Below are positions 34,902 through 42,468 of a DNA stretch of 64,000 nucleotides, one piece after another (within the stretch, counting starts at the first letter, position 1; each line of letters begins with the position of its first letter). The stretch covers positions 526,768-590,767 of the forward strand of contig NZ_JAGQED010000001.1 in the NCBI RefSeq assembly GCF_018304965.1, written 5' to 3'. The position numbers were made by a program, and so were the translations under genes. This DNA comes from Collimonas antrihumi. Its GTDB lineage: Bacteria > Pseudomonadota > Gammaproteobacteria > Burkholderiales > Burkholderiaceae_D. The notes below the pieces were generated by a model. That model had not been told where the DNA came from and made no database searches. It was given only the letters and a program-made list of their open reading frames with translations.

Positions 34902-36328
34902 AGCAGAAATTCATGTGCCTGGCGCTGTGCACAATGGCCTTCATCGGCAATGCGGCAAATGCAGTAAGCACGGTAAGCGCCGGCGATGCGCACCACAGCT
35001 TAAGCCACGGCCGCTTCAAGAATATTGAAGTCTATCGGCCGACGGCAGCCATCAATGGCGTCGTCTTGCTACTTTCAGGCGATGCCGGCTGGGACAAGAG
35101 CGCCGCCGATAGGGCGCGCGCGCTGGCGCAGCAAGGTGCTTTGGTGGCAGGCATCAGTACGCCGCAACTATTTGCCAGCCTGAATGCCGATGGCGGCGAC
35201 TGCGCATTTCCTGACGGCGATCTGGAAAACCTGAGCCGCTTTGTGCAGGCGTATGAAAAGGTGCCGGGATATTATCCGCCGCTATTGGTGGGCGACGGTT
35301 CCGGCGCGAGCTTTGCCTACGCCATGTTGGCACAGGCGCCCGCGAACACTTTCAGCGGTGCCATATCGCTGGGATTTTGCCCCGCTTTGAGTTTGCGCAA
35401 GCCGCTTTGCAAGGGGGAGAACGTGCATTTCAAACCACGCGCAAACGGCGTGGGCGTGGATCTGTTGCCAGTTTCCAGATTGCCCGCAGCGTGGCGCATC
35501 TTGCTCGATGAAAAAGTACCCGCAGTTGGGCGTTGCGAAGCTAGCGTTACACGCACCTTCGCCGCCAGTGTCGCTGGTGCTGAGCTTACCGTGGCGCCTG
35601 GGACAGATCAAGGCGGGTTGGCACAGTTGAAAGCGGCGTATGCCAGCCTGAATGCGAAACAAGCGGTAACGGTACAAGCACCGCCTGCGGCAGTGTCCGA
35701 TTTGCCGGTGGTCGAGGTAGCGGCACTGGGCCAATCGCAAGCGGAACCTGTCCGTGATGCCGACACCATGGTCATCTTGATTAGCGGCGATGGCGGCTGG
35801 GCCGGGATTGACCGTGACGTCGCAACTGCACTCTCCAAGCGCGGCGTGCCGGTAGTCGGCATCGATTCGCTGCGCTATTTCTGGAGCGCTCGCACCCCGG
35901 CATCGACGGCAAAAGATGTGGAGCGTCTGATGCAGTTTTATATGGCGCGCTGGAAGAAAAACAAGGTCGTGTTGATCGGCTATTCACAAGGCGCCGATGT
36001 CTTGCCGTTTGTGGCTAGCCGCTTGTCAGGCAGGGCGCTGGCGTCCGTGCCGTTGATAGTCATGATGGGCTTGGGTAAAAAAGCCGATTTCCAGTTTCAT
36101 CTTACCAATTGGATCAGCTCCATCAATGACGGCCTGCCGATTCCGCCCGAAGTCGCAAAATTGCCTGCGGGTCTGGCGATGTGCATATACGGCAGCGAAG
36201 AAACCGATTCTGCGTGCCCGGGCCTGGATGCAAACCATGTCAAATTGTTGAAGCTGAGCGGCGGTCATCATTTCGATGGCAATTATGATCGGCTGGCCGG
36301 CCTGGTTCTGGACGCGGCGCGGAAATAG
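34898..36328 (+). CDS. acvB: AcvB/VirJ-family protein, probable periplasmic lysyl-phosphatidylglycerol hydrolase
   Basis: 476 residues. Signal peptide about 1-23 (CLALCTMAFIGNAANA). Two VirJ-like alpha/beta-hydrolase repeats are seen: N-terminal (VVLLLSGDAGWDKSAADRA) and C-terminal (MVILISGDGGWAGIDRDVA), the latter with the nucleophile elbow GYSQGAD and a catalytic-type His near the end (GGHHFDGNYD). In Agrobacterium AcvB cleaves lysyl-phosphatidylglycerol made by LpiA, and lpiA-acvB form an operon. Here the ATGA overlap with mprF gives the same layout. This full-length form is AcvB rather than the half-size VirJ. Confidence 0.9.
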   Translation: MKQKFMCLALCTMAFIGNAANAVSTVSAGDAHHSLSHGRFKNIEVYRPTAAINGVVLLLSGDAGWDKSAADRARALAQQGALVAGISTPQLFASLNADGGDCAFPDGDLENLSRFVQAYEKVPGYYPPLLVGDGSGASFAYAMLAQAPANTFSGAISLGFCPALSLRKPLCKGENVHFKPRANGVGVDLLPVSRLPAAWRILLDEKVPAVGRCEASVTRTFAASVAGAELTVAPGTDQGGLAQLKAAYASLNAKQAVTVQAPPAAVSDLPVVEVAALGQSQAEPVRDADTMVILISGDGGWAGIDRDVATALSKRGVPVVGIDSLRYFWSARTPASTAKDVERLMQFYMARWKKNKVVLIGYSQGADVLPFVASRLSGRALASVPLIVMMGLGKKADFQFHLTNWISSINDGLPIPPEVAKLPAGLAMCIYGSEETDSACPGLDANHVKLLKLSGGHHFDGNYDRLAGLVLDAARK

Positions 36329-36669
36329 GCAAGGACGATCCCGCGCCACTTTGCAATATCTGCCTGGTGAATATCTGGTATCACAACAATCAAGCAGACT
36401 GAGATGCTGCAGTGCGATATAGTGTCTCTGTCTCCTCCAACACCTCTCAAGGTTTGGATTCAGCCCGCAACGAAAGTTAGCGGGCTTTTTTTTGTCCAAA
36501 ATGCGCCTGATCAATCTGTATCAGCTGACAAGCCCCGGCATTGCCGCACAGATACTCAAACACGTATCTGAAACGTCAAAAAATTCATTGGAAAATGGCC
36601 GGATTAGCTCCTGGCATGGGTCGCGCCCTTCATAGATTTTATCTATCCAAAAACATAAAAGTTGCTACA
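36329..36669. other. Gap after acvB, before the permease remnant
   Basis: Apart from the terminator at 36462-36493, nothing gene-like is supported. The short plus-strand frame from 36541 (MPHRYSNTYLKRQKIHWKM) reads into the permease remnant in the wrong frame and resembles no known protein. Confidence 0.4.
36462..36493 (+). terminator. Intrinsic terminator downstream of mprF-acvB
   Basis: Stem AGCCCGC (36462-36468) / GCGGGCT (36480-36486) with an 11-base loop, followed by eight consecutive T. It is 134 bases after the acvB stop and should end that operon's transcript. Confidence 0.85.
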
Positions 36670-37275
36670 GGCGGCGGGCAGCTTGCCCGTTCGCCGATTC
36701 GATTACGATCGACCAGCCGTTATATGTGACATTGTCGCAAGCCCGCATCGAGTTTTTTGCGCGTTCGTTTCGCCTAGCGTGGTGATCGTCGTGCTTGTGC
36801 TCGCGCTGGCAATCTACATCGCTCACTACACCCGCTTCGGGCGGGCGGTGTATGCCGTCGGCGGCAACGAGCAGTCAGCGCTGCTGATGGGATTGGCGGT
36901 AGGGCGTACCAAAGTGATGGTCTACGCCTTCAGCGGATTTTGCGCAGCCTTGGCCGGAGTCTTGTTTTCGTTCTACATGCTATCCGGTTACGCCTTGCAT
37001 GCACAGGGTACGGAACTGGACGCGATCGCCGCGGTGATGATCGGCGGTACCTTGCTCACCGGCGGCTACGGCTACGTCCCCGGTACGCTGACCGGCGTGC
37101 TCATCCTCGGCCTGATCCAGGCCCTGATTGCATTCGACGGCACGTTGAGTTCGTGGTGGACCAAGATTGTGATCGGCGTATTGCTGTTCGCTTTTTTTTT
37201 TGCATGGCGCAGCGTTTGTTGTCCATGGGGGCGGTCAGCGGCGTATCGGCGCCGTTTGCAACGACAACGGCTTGA
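36670..37275 (+). pseudogene. yjfF: Remnant of sugar ABC-transporter permease YjfF
   Basis: The C-terminal half of a YjfF-type (ribose/galactofuranose) permease in three frames: DSITIDQPLYVTLSQARIEFF near 36700-36765; VVIVVLVLALAIYIAHYTRF through GTLSSWWTKIVIGVLLFAF (36780-37200); then MAQRLLSMGAVSGVSAPF to a stop at 37275. The last shift falls in a run of ten T (37192-37201). The N-terminal half and the partner genes (ytfQ, ytfR, ytfT) are missing, so this is a dead fragment and not just a sequencing slip. The remaining part has the family's paired TM segments. Confidence 0.8.
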
Positions 37276-37956
37276 TCAGCCAGCTAGTGTTGGAGAAAGG
37301 GATGCATAACGTTCTTCCAGGCGCTGGTAGAGCTGAAGCTGGAAATCGGAAGCAGCGGAATCAAGGGAGCAGACGAGTTCAAGCAGATGGATATTATCTT
37401 CTTTGCCTCTCCAAATCTTCGTGTAGCGGCCTTCTTTGTATCCATTATTCTGTCGAAAGATGCATAGTACATGCTTGGACGTGTATAGATTCACGGCCTT
37501 ATCCCAATTCAATCCAGACGCGTGAAAAGTCACCTCTAGCAAGGGTACATTGTTGCGTCGACTGGCGGCAAAGGCGGCGATCAATTCCAATAGTTGAGGA
37601 ATGTCGCATTTACTTATTACATACTCGCGGCCATCGAAACGGCAACTGGATAACTCCGGGTCGGAACGTTTTACAAGCGTAATTGCAGCAGCGTCCAGGT
37701 TGCCGTCGCATTCGTTCAGGATGTGAGACAGGGTGAAATGCAGGATATCAACGAGTTTCAACTGCACTTGGGTAAAATCCCTGGGCTGCTTGCTCCACCA
37801 TTTCCAGCCATAGTAGTCGAGTGCTTCGACCGCCTCTACCAGCACGCCGCGCATATGCGGGTAGTCCGATATCACCCAGTTTGCATTCGCAGTACCATTC
37901 CGTACGGCCAGCAGTTTCATGACGGCTGATGCCTGTTCGTAGCTTATTTTTTTCAT
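37276..37956 (-). CDS. Dimeric all-alpha dUTPase-like protein
   Basis: 226 residues. The N-terminal helix region has E41xxE44, D47, W51-K-W-W54 and KLVD70ILHF, the pattern of all-alpha (MazG-related) dUTP pyrophosphatases (ExxE, WKWWK, ELVDxxHF), enzymes common in phages, trypanosomatids and Campylobacter. The Glu of ExxD, a Mg ligand, is Lys67 here, so activity is uncertain. Residues 95-226 match nothing I know. A short frame upstream ends with its TAA overlapping this ATG by one base. It may be a phage- or island-borne gene in this eroded region. Confidence 0.55.
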   Translation of the reverse strand: MKKISYEQASAVMKLLAVRNGTANANWVISDYPHMRGVLVEAVEALDYYGWKWWSKQPRDFTQVQLKLVDILHFTLSHILNECDGNLDAAAITLVKRSDPELSSCRFDGREYVISKCDIPQLLELIAAFAASRRNNVPLLEVTFHASGLNWDKAVNLYTSKHVLCIFRQNNGYKEGRYTKIWRGKEDNIHLLELVCSLDSAASDFQLQLYQRLEERYASLSPTLAG

Positions 37957-38138
37957 TAAACAGACCCTCGTCCGTGCATCAGAATGCCATGGGCTCGCGC
38001 CAACGCAATTAGGTTTAGGATAGGCAGGTAATTCTGTTTAGACAACCTATCAAAAGTGATAGGTATTTCGCATCGGCATGCTCTGGAAATTTCAACAATC
38101 CTGACTGGCCGATGCGGTGTATAACTGTCAGATGTCAC
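37956..38138 (-). pseudogene. Possible DnaE2 (error-prone polymerase) fragment
   Basis: A 60-codon frame ends one base into the next gene. Its last 25 residues (LNLIALARAHGILMHGRGSV) resemble the DnaE/DnaE2 motif 'Y...I..FAR..GILCQGRGSAANS', cut off right after GRGS. Either it is a scrap of dnaE2 (imuA-imuB-dnaE2 cassettes are common in these bacteria) or a coincidence in a small leader frame coupled to the dUTPase-like gene. It is too short to decide. Confidence 0.3.
38045..38064. promoter_or_regulatory. Perfect 8-bp inverted repeat (candidate operator)
   Basis: ACCTATCA-AAAG-TGATAGGT, 20 bp, lies between the minus-strand dUTPase-like gene and the plus-strand DUF4242 gene. It has the size of a dimeric repressor site; without a T-run it does not look like a terminator. 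No regulator gene is adjacent. Confidence 0.4.
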
Positions 38139-38218
38139 GACGTACGTGACGAGAGGAGCCGGCTAGCGGGAGCTGACGAGCCCGATGCTTGCTCGGAAAT
38201 CAATGTAAGGAGAATGCC

Positions 38219-38491
38219 ATGCCAAAGTACGTTATTGAACGTGATATTCCCGGGGCCGGGAAGTTATCAGAGCAAGAACTTCGTGCCATTTCGCAGAAGT
38301 CGTGCGGCGTCCTGAGCAAGATGGGACCACAGATTCAATGGCTTCAAAGCTACGTTACCGGCGACAAGATCTATTGCGTTTACATCGCGCCGAATGAAGA
38401 GCAGGTTCGAGAGCATGCCCAGCAAGGAGGCTTCCCCGCAAATCGTGTCTCCGAAGTTGTCTCGGTAATTGATCCGACTACCGCAGAGTAG
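38219..38491 (+). CDS. DUF4242 (SCO4226-type) small protein
   Basis: 90 residues from the ATG at 38219, selected because AAGGAG stands seven bases before it; an in-frame ATG ten codons upstream lacks one. MPKYVIERDIPGAGKLSEQELRAISQKSC followed by WLQSYVTGDKIYCVYIAPNEEQVREHAQQGGFPANRV (read in parts) is the ferredoxin-like DUF4242 fold; a Streptomyces member binds nickel. Cytosolic, no signal peptide. It is a single gene with its own leader (38065-38218). Function is not established. Confidence 0.85.
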   Translation: MPKYVIERDIPGAGKLSEQELRAISQKSCGVLSKMGPQIQWLQSYVTGDKIYCVYIAPNEEQVREHAQQGGFPANRVSEVVSVIDPTTAE

Positions 38492-38637
38492 TGCCACCGT
38501 GTATAGGGTAAGAACGGGTAAGCGCGCATCAGAGGATGGCCTTGGCAATAAGAACCTGTTAGAATGCGGCCCTGTCCCGTAACGCAGGTAATTGCTGCGG
38601 ATACATGTTTTGCGCGTTTCTTCGAAACGGCAGAATT

Positions 38638-38724
38638 GCCCGAGTGGTGAAATCGGTAGACACAAGAGACTTAAAATCTCTCGCTCGTAAGGGTGTGCCG
38701 GTTCAAGTCCGGCCTCGGGCACCA
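38638..38724 (+). tRNA. tRNA-Leu (anticodon TAA)
   Basis: 87 nt with CCA. Acceptor GCCCGAG pairs with CTCGGGC, discriminator A; anticodon arm GAGAC-TTAAAAT-CTC region gives TAA (reads UUA/UUG); long variable arm; T arm GCCGG-TTCAAGT-CCGGC. It follows the DUF4242 gene and precedes a terminator and the receptor fragment; a tRNA 3' end is a usual place for island integration. Confidence 0.95.
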
Positions 38725-38732
38725 CTGAATAC

Positions 38733-38760
38733 AAGGCTCTCAGCGATGAGGGCCTTTTTT
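38733..38760 (+). terminator. Intrinsic terminator after tRNA-Leu(TAA)
   Basis: AAGGCTCTCA-GCGA-TGAGGGCCTT hairpin (one G-T pair) followed by six T, nine bases after the tRNA CCA end. Confidence 0.8.
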
Positions 38761-38821
38761 CATTATTTCCGCAATCCACAATCTTTTCCGCAAAAATTCT
38801 AATATACTGTTTATTCATACA

Positions 38822-39379
38822 GTGTTTTGTTGGGGTAGCAGAATGTTTGTCAGAGTGGAATGTTTGTGGGATGGCAGTTTTACCGAGCAAGGCGTCAGGT
38901 TCGACAAGACTTTGCGCGACGAAAAAGAAACCATCGACACCAAAGTATTCACGATTGGAGGTAAAAACGATCTTGGTGGCATGAAGATTGATTACTGGCT
39001 GGCGCATACTGTTGGCTCTTACGATAAGCCATACGATTACAACTCGGATTTTTCCAATCCCGGTCCGTCAACCGTGACATACAACAATACGGCGAGCTCG
39101 AATTTTCCCACTTACAACGTCGTGAGCGGGGGCAGCCCCATCGACACTTCGGCCTATACGCTTACCGGCTTTAACAACGGCACTCGGCAGAACACCACAC
39201 GCGAGTGGTCGACTGCGGCCAACGTCACGATTCCCCCCCACTTCACTGCCGCCGAAAATGAGGAAATAAAGTTTGGCGCCGGTGCTCGCCTGCGCGAGAA
39301 CACGCAGTCGATCGGCGCCTTTACCCAACCGCGGGTAAGAAGTGTACCGACAGTCCCCAGCAGTACCGCATACACGTAA
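38822..39379 (+). pseudogene. Internal fragment of a TonB-dependent receptor
   Basis: The 185-codon frame has no signal peptide, plug or C-terminal barrel strand. Its middle (about residues 20-165) reads as barrel strands of a TonB-dependent receptor: TKVFTIGGKNDLGGMKIDYW, AHTVGSYDKPYDYNSDFSNP, and EWSTAANVTIPPH. Both ends break off (left about 38870, right about 39340), so about a fifth of a receptor remains. The frame is still open, suggesting recent loss. No ribosome site is seen. Confidence 0.7.
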
Positions 39380-39593
39380 TTATCAATTTCAGCTTCGACT
39401 AATTTTCGCAATGCATTGACGCCTCTGATGCCTTTGTCGATTGGAGTGTTGCCGTATTGAAATTTTACGATGTCAGTTAGCAACAGTTTTGTCATACATT
39501 GAAAAATCCATATTTTTTTAAAAGGTTTCCTTAGGAAAATATGATGCTATTTTGTAAAATCGTGCCTCGGGGAAATAATAAAGAAGGCAACAC
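39380..39593. other. AT-rich gap upstream of the two-partner secretion operon
   Basis: The last 110 bp before tpsB are AT-rich with T- and A-runs and should hold the tps promoter; a weak GGGGAA precedes the ATG. On the minus strand a frame starting at 39495 (MTKLLLTDIVKFQYGNTPID) has protein-like composition for about 50 codons, then runs antisense into the receptor fragment. It may be the start of another broken gene. Confidence 0.4.
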
Positions 39594-41366
39594 ATGGGGA
39601 AGTACACCTTATCAAACCAGGGTGGTGGCAGCTTATCGGCATTAGCAAGGGGAGTGGGCGTCAGTCTGCTAGTGGCGACCGTCATGCACGACGGCCTGGC
39701 TCAAACGATCCAAACTTCAGCCAGCGAGGAACAACGCCGCCGCAGCCAGGCTGAAGCGCTGGAGCGTCAGCAACAGTTGCAAGCACCAAAGGTCAATCTG
39801 CAAACCGCTGTGCCGGTAGAAACACTCGATACGTCGACGCTGCCAAGTGAGTCGCCTTGCTTCGCGATTCAGCAATTCGCACTTGAAGTGCCGAGTCAAT
39901 TGCCAGAGACGATTCGCACGGCCGGCGCCAGCGATCTACCCCACGATCCCTTTCGTTTTGCTCAGGATTATTTACGACAGTACACCGGCGCCTGTATTGG
40001 CAAGGAAGGTTTGAACCTGATAGTCAAACGCCTGACCAATCTGATCCTGAGCAAAGGCTACAGCACCACGCGTGTCGGTATTCCCGAGCAAGACCTGGCC
40101 AGCGGAACACTGAAGCTGGTGCTGGTTCCCGGCGTAATCCGCGCGATCCGCTTTACCGATACCAGCCTCTACGGCACCTGGCGCAATGCTTTCCCGACAA
40201 ATGCCGGCGCGCTACTCAACCTGCGCGACCTCGAACAGGGACTGGAGCAGATGAAGCGCGTACCGAGCCAGGATGTAGACATGCAAATCGTACCTGGTGA
40301 AGTTCCGGGCGAGAGCGATGTGGTGATCGAAGTGAAGCGCAGCAAGCCGTGGAAACTGACCGGCACGCTTGATGACAGCGGCGCCAAGGGCACTGGCAAG
40401 CTGCAGGCCGGTCTCAATCTGGCCGTCGACAATCCACTCGGTCTGTCCGACATGTTCAACATCGGTATCAGTACCGACGCCGACCGCAAGGCCGGCCAGC
40501 GCGGCACCAGCGGTAACAATATCTATTACGCGATTCCGGCCGGTTACTGGAATTTTTCGGTCTCGGGAAGCACTTACGATTACCACCAGCAAATCGCCGG
40601 CAATAATCAGGATTTCATTTCCAGCGGCAAGTCGCGCAACCTGGAAGTGAAGATTGCGCAATTGTTCCAGCGCGATCAAGTGCAAAAGAATAGCTGGCAA
40701 TTCAAGGTCGGCAAGCGCTGGAGCCATGCTTTTATCGACGATACCGAAATCGCCGTGCAACAACGCAATACTACCTTCGCTGAACTGGCCTGGGTCCATA
40801 AGCACTATTTCGGCGACGCCCAGCTCGACGTGGCGCTGGCCAACCGTTGGGGCGTCTCCTGGTTCAACGGACAAGCAGACCTGGACAATCGCGAACCCCG
40901 AACACCGACCTTCCGCTATACCTTGCAATCGATTGACGCCACCCTGAGCGTGCCGTTCAAGATTGCAAGCCAGCCGCTGACCTACATCGGCACTTTGCGT
41001 GGCCAGAACACGCGCTCGCCGCTGTATCTGACAGATCAATTCAGTATCGGCAATCGCTACACCGTGCGCGGCTTCGACGGCGAACTGACGCTGGCGGCCG
41101 AGCGCGGCTTCTTCGCGCGCAATGAACTCGACATCCCACTGGCCCAAAGCGGTCAGTCGGCCTATGCCGGCATTGATTTCGGCAAGGTCTACGGTCCCAG
41201 CGTGCAGTATTTACTGGGCAACAAACTGGCTGGCGCCACCGTCGGCGTGCGGGGCGGCTTGTTCGGCCTGAGCTATGACATCTTTTCCGGCTGGTCGCTG
41301 TACAAGCCTCAAGGCTTCCGTACTGCCACACCGGCCATCGGTTTCAACCTGAGTTATCAGTATTAA
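39594..41366 (+). CDS. TpsB/ShlB-family two-partner secretion transporter (CdiB/FhaC-like)
   Basis: 590 residues. Signal peptide about 1-36 (VGVSLLVATVMHDGLAQ), then a Gln/Arg-rich helix (about 45-66) like the plug helix H1 of FhaC, a POTRA2 domain with its conserved Cys pair (Cys at about 87 and 138; LNLIVKRLTNLILSKGYSTTRV), a second POTRA (about 180-245), and the 16-strand ShlB barrel with RGFDGELTL (the L6 VRGY/F-type motif) ending in Y. It exports the TpsA protein encoded 1.1 kb downstream across the outer membrane. Confidence 0.94.
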   Translation: MGKYTLSNQGGGSLSALARGVGVSLLVATVMHDGLAQTIQTSASEEQRRRSQAEALERQQQLQAPKVNLQTAVPVETLDTSTLPSESPCFAIQQFALEVPSQLPETIRTAGASDLPHDPFRFAQDYLRQYTGACIGKEGLNLIVKRLTNLILSKGYSTTRVGIPEQDLASGTLKLVLVPGVIRAIRFTDTSLYGTWRNAFPTNAGALLNLRDLEQGLEQMKRVPSQDVDMQIVPGEVPGESDVVIEVKRSKPWKLTGTLDDSGAKGTGKLQAGLNLAVDNPLGLSDMFNIGISTDADRKAGQRGTSGNNIYYAIPAGYWNFSVSGSTYDYHQQIAGNNQDFISSGKSRNLEVKIAQLFQRDQVQKNSWQFKVGKRWSHAFIDDTEIAVQQRNTTFAELAWVHKHYFGDAQLDVALANRWGVSWFNGQADLDNREPRTPTFRYTLQSIDATLSVPFKIASQPLTYIGTLRGQNTRSPLYLTDQFSIGNRYTVRGFDGELTLAAERGFFARNELDIPLAQSGQSAYAGIDFGKVYGPSVQYLLGNKLAGATVGVRGGLFGLSYDIFSGWSLYKPQGFRTATPAIGFNLSYQY

Positions 41367-41392
41367 TTCATCACAAAAAAGAGAATAAGAAC

Positions 41393-42376
41393 ATGCAACC
41401 GACAAATCAAAAAAACGCCGTATTTCAATTGAAAAATATCACTGCCTTGATGTTCCTGGGAGCGTTGAGTGCATGCGGCGGCGGCGGAGATAACAGCAGC
41501 GGGACCGCCAATGCCGGCTCCAACGCGCCAACTGTCGCTGCGCCAGTGACAACGCCGGTGGTCACACCCGTGGCCAATACGTTGGCCTTCACCCGCATGG
41601 GTATCGACTTCAGCACCAAAGGGGTGACGGAAGGAGTAGATCTGGGGGCGACTATTGATGCGTCTGCCAATATGACATTCGTGCATCAACCCTCGGGCAC
41701 CCAAGATACCGGACCTGGTATCAACTTCACATTCGCATCTGGCTTGCCTGGTGGCAGTGTAGTAGCAAGCCACCTGTTTTCGATCAGCAATGGCGCTGCG
41801 AACAAGAGCATCAGGATACTGGCGCCGAATGCCACCAAGATGGTGCAAAACGTCGCCTGGCGCAATGCCGACGATCCAACCGTAGTCGGCTTTGACCTGG
41901 CAGGTTATCCGACCGATCTTACTGCCGTGACGTGGCCGGCTACCGGCACAGCGACTTATACCGGGACGGCGTTCCAGTACACGATGGAAAGCAGCAATAC
42001 ACCCGGAGTGACGAGTAGTAGCGGCCGCGCGCTGTACACATCAGATGTCGTCGCCACGGTAGATTACGCCGCCCAAAAAATCACTATCGCCGTTTCTGGC
42101 AATCCCGTCCTTATCGAGAGCAGTGGTACGCCGTCCGTTGTTGATCCAGGTAAATTCGCCAGCACATTGACGTACACCGGAGTCAGTTATTACGCGTTGA
42201 ATCACACATTTAACAGTCCCGCGATGACCAGTGGATTAGGACTCGGTGGCGGTAGCAACATGCTGCGCTTTTTCGGTCCCAATGCAGAAGAATTTGGCGC
42301 CATTTTCCAATTTGGCGGCTACCTGAATTCCAATATGGCGCAGCAATTCATCGCCGTGGCGCTGCGCAAACAATAA
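41393..42376 (+). CDS. Surface lipoprotein with TbpB-like beta-barrel domain
   Basis: 327 residues. Lipobox LSAC (Cys about 28) after a short signal sequence, then a Gly/Ser/Thr/Pro-rich linker (about 29-60). The C-terminal third ends MLRFFGPNAEEFGAIFQF and GYLNSNMAQQFIAVALRKQ, the last strands of the transferrin-binding-protein-B/factor-H-binding-type 8-strand barrel (GPNAxExGAxF). Such lipoproteins are surface-displayed, often through Slam transporters; no Slam gene is visible. It lies 26 bases after tpsB and 92 before tpsA, which suggests a role in the secretion or presentation of TpsA. The ligand is unknown. Confidence 0.75.
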   Translation: MQPTNQKNAVFQLKNITALMFLGALSACGGGGDNSSGTANAGSNAPTVAAPVTTPVVTPVANTLAFTRMGIDFSTKGVTEGVDLGATIDASANMTFVHQPSGTQDTGPGINFTFASGLPGGSVVASHLFSISNGAANKSIRILAPNATKMVQNVAWRNADDPTVVGFDLAGYPTDLTAVTWPATGTATYTGTAFQYTMESSNTPGVTSSSGRALYTSDVVATVDYAAQKITIAVSGNPVLIESSGTPSVVDPGKFASTLTYTGVSYYALNHTFNSPAMTSGLGLGGGSNMLRFFGPNAEEFGAIFQFGGYLNSNMAQQFIAVALRKQ

Positions 42377-42468
42377 CGCGACATTTCAGCCATGCCCGGT
42401 TCCTCGTTAACGTCTGCTGCCGTTGACGATGGCACTCGACACCACCTTTTTCCTACCCTGGATTCACT

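Noticed and set aside
37956..38138. A leader peptide gene controlling the dUTPase-like gene
   Set aside because: The one-base overlap would allow coupling, but the end resembles a DnaE2 motif better and no regulatory codon run is present; kept only as a possible fragment.
38267..39007. Minus-strand 246-codon frame with EAGLEPAHPYEREILSLLC
   Set aside because: Antisense of tRNA-Leu(TAA), the DUF4242 gene and the receptor fragment; a false gene.
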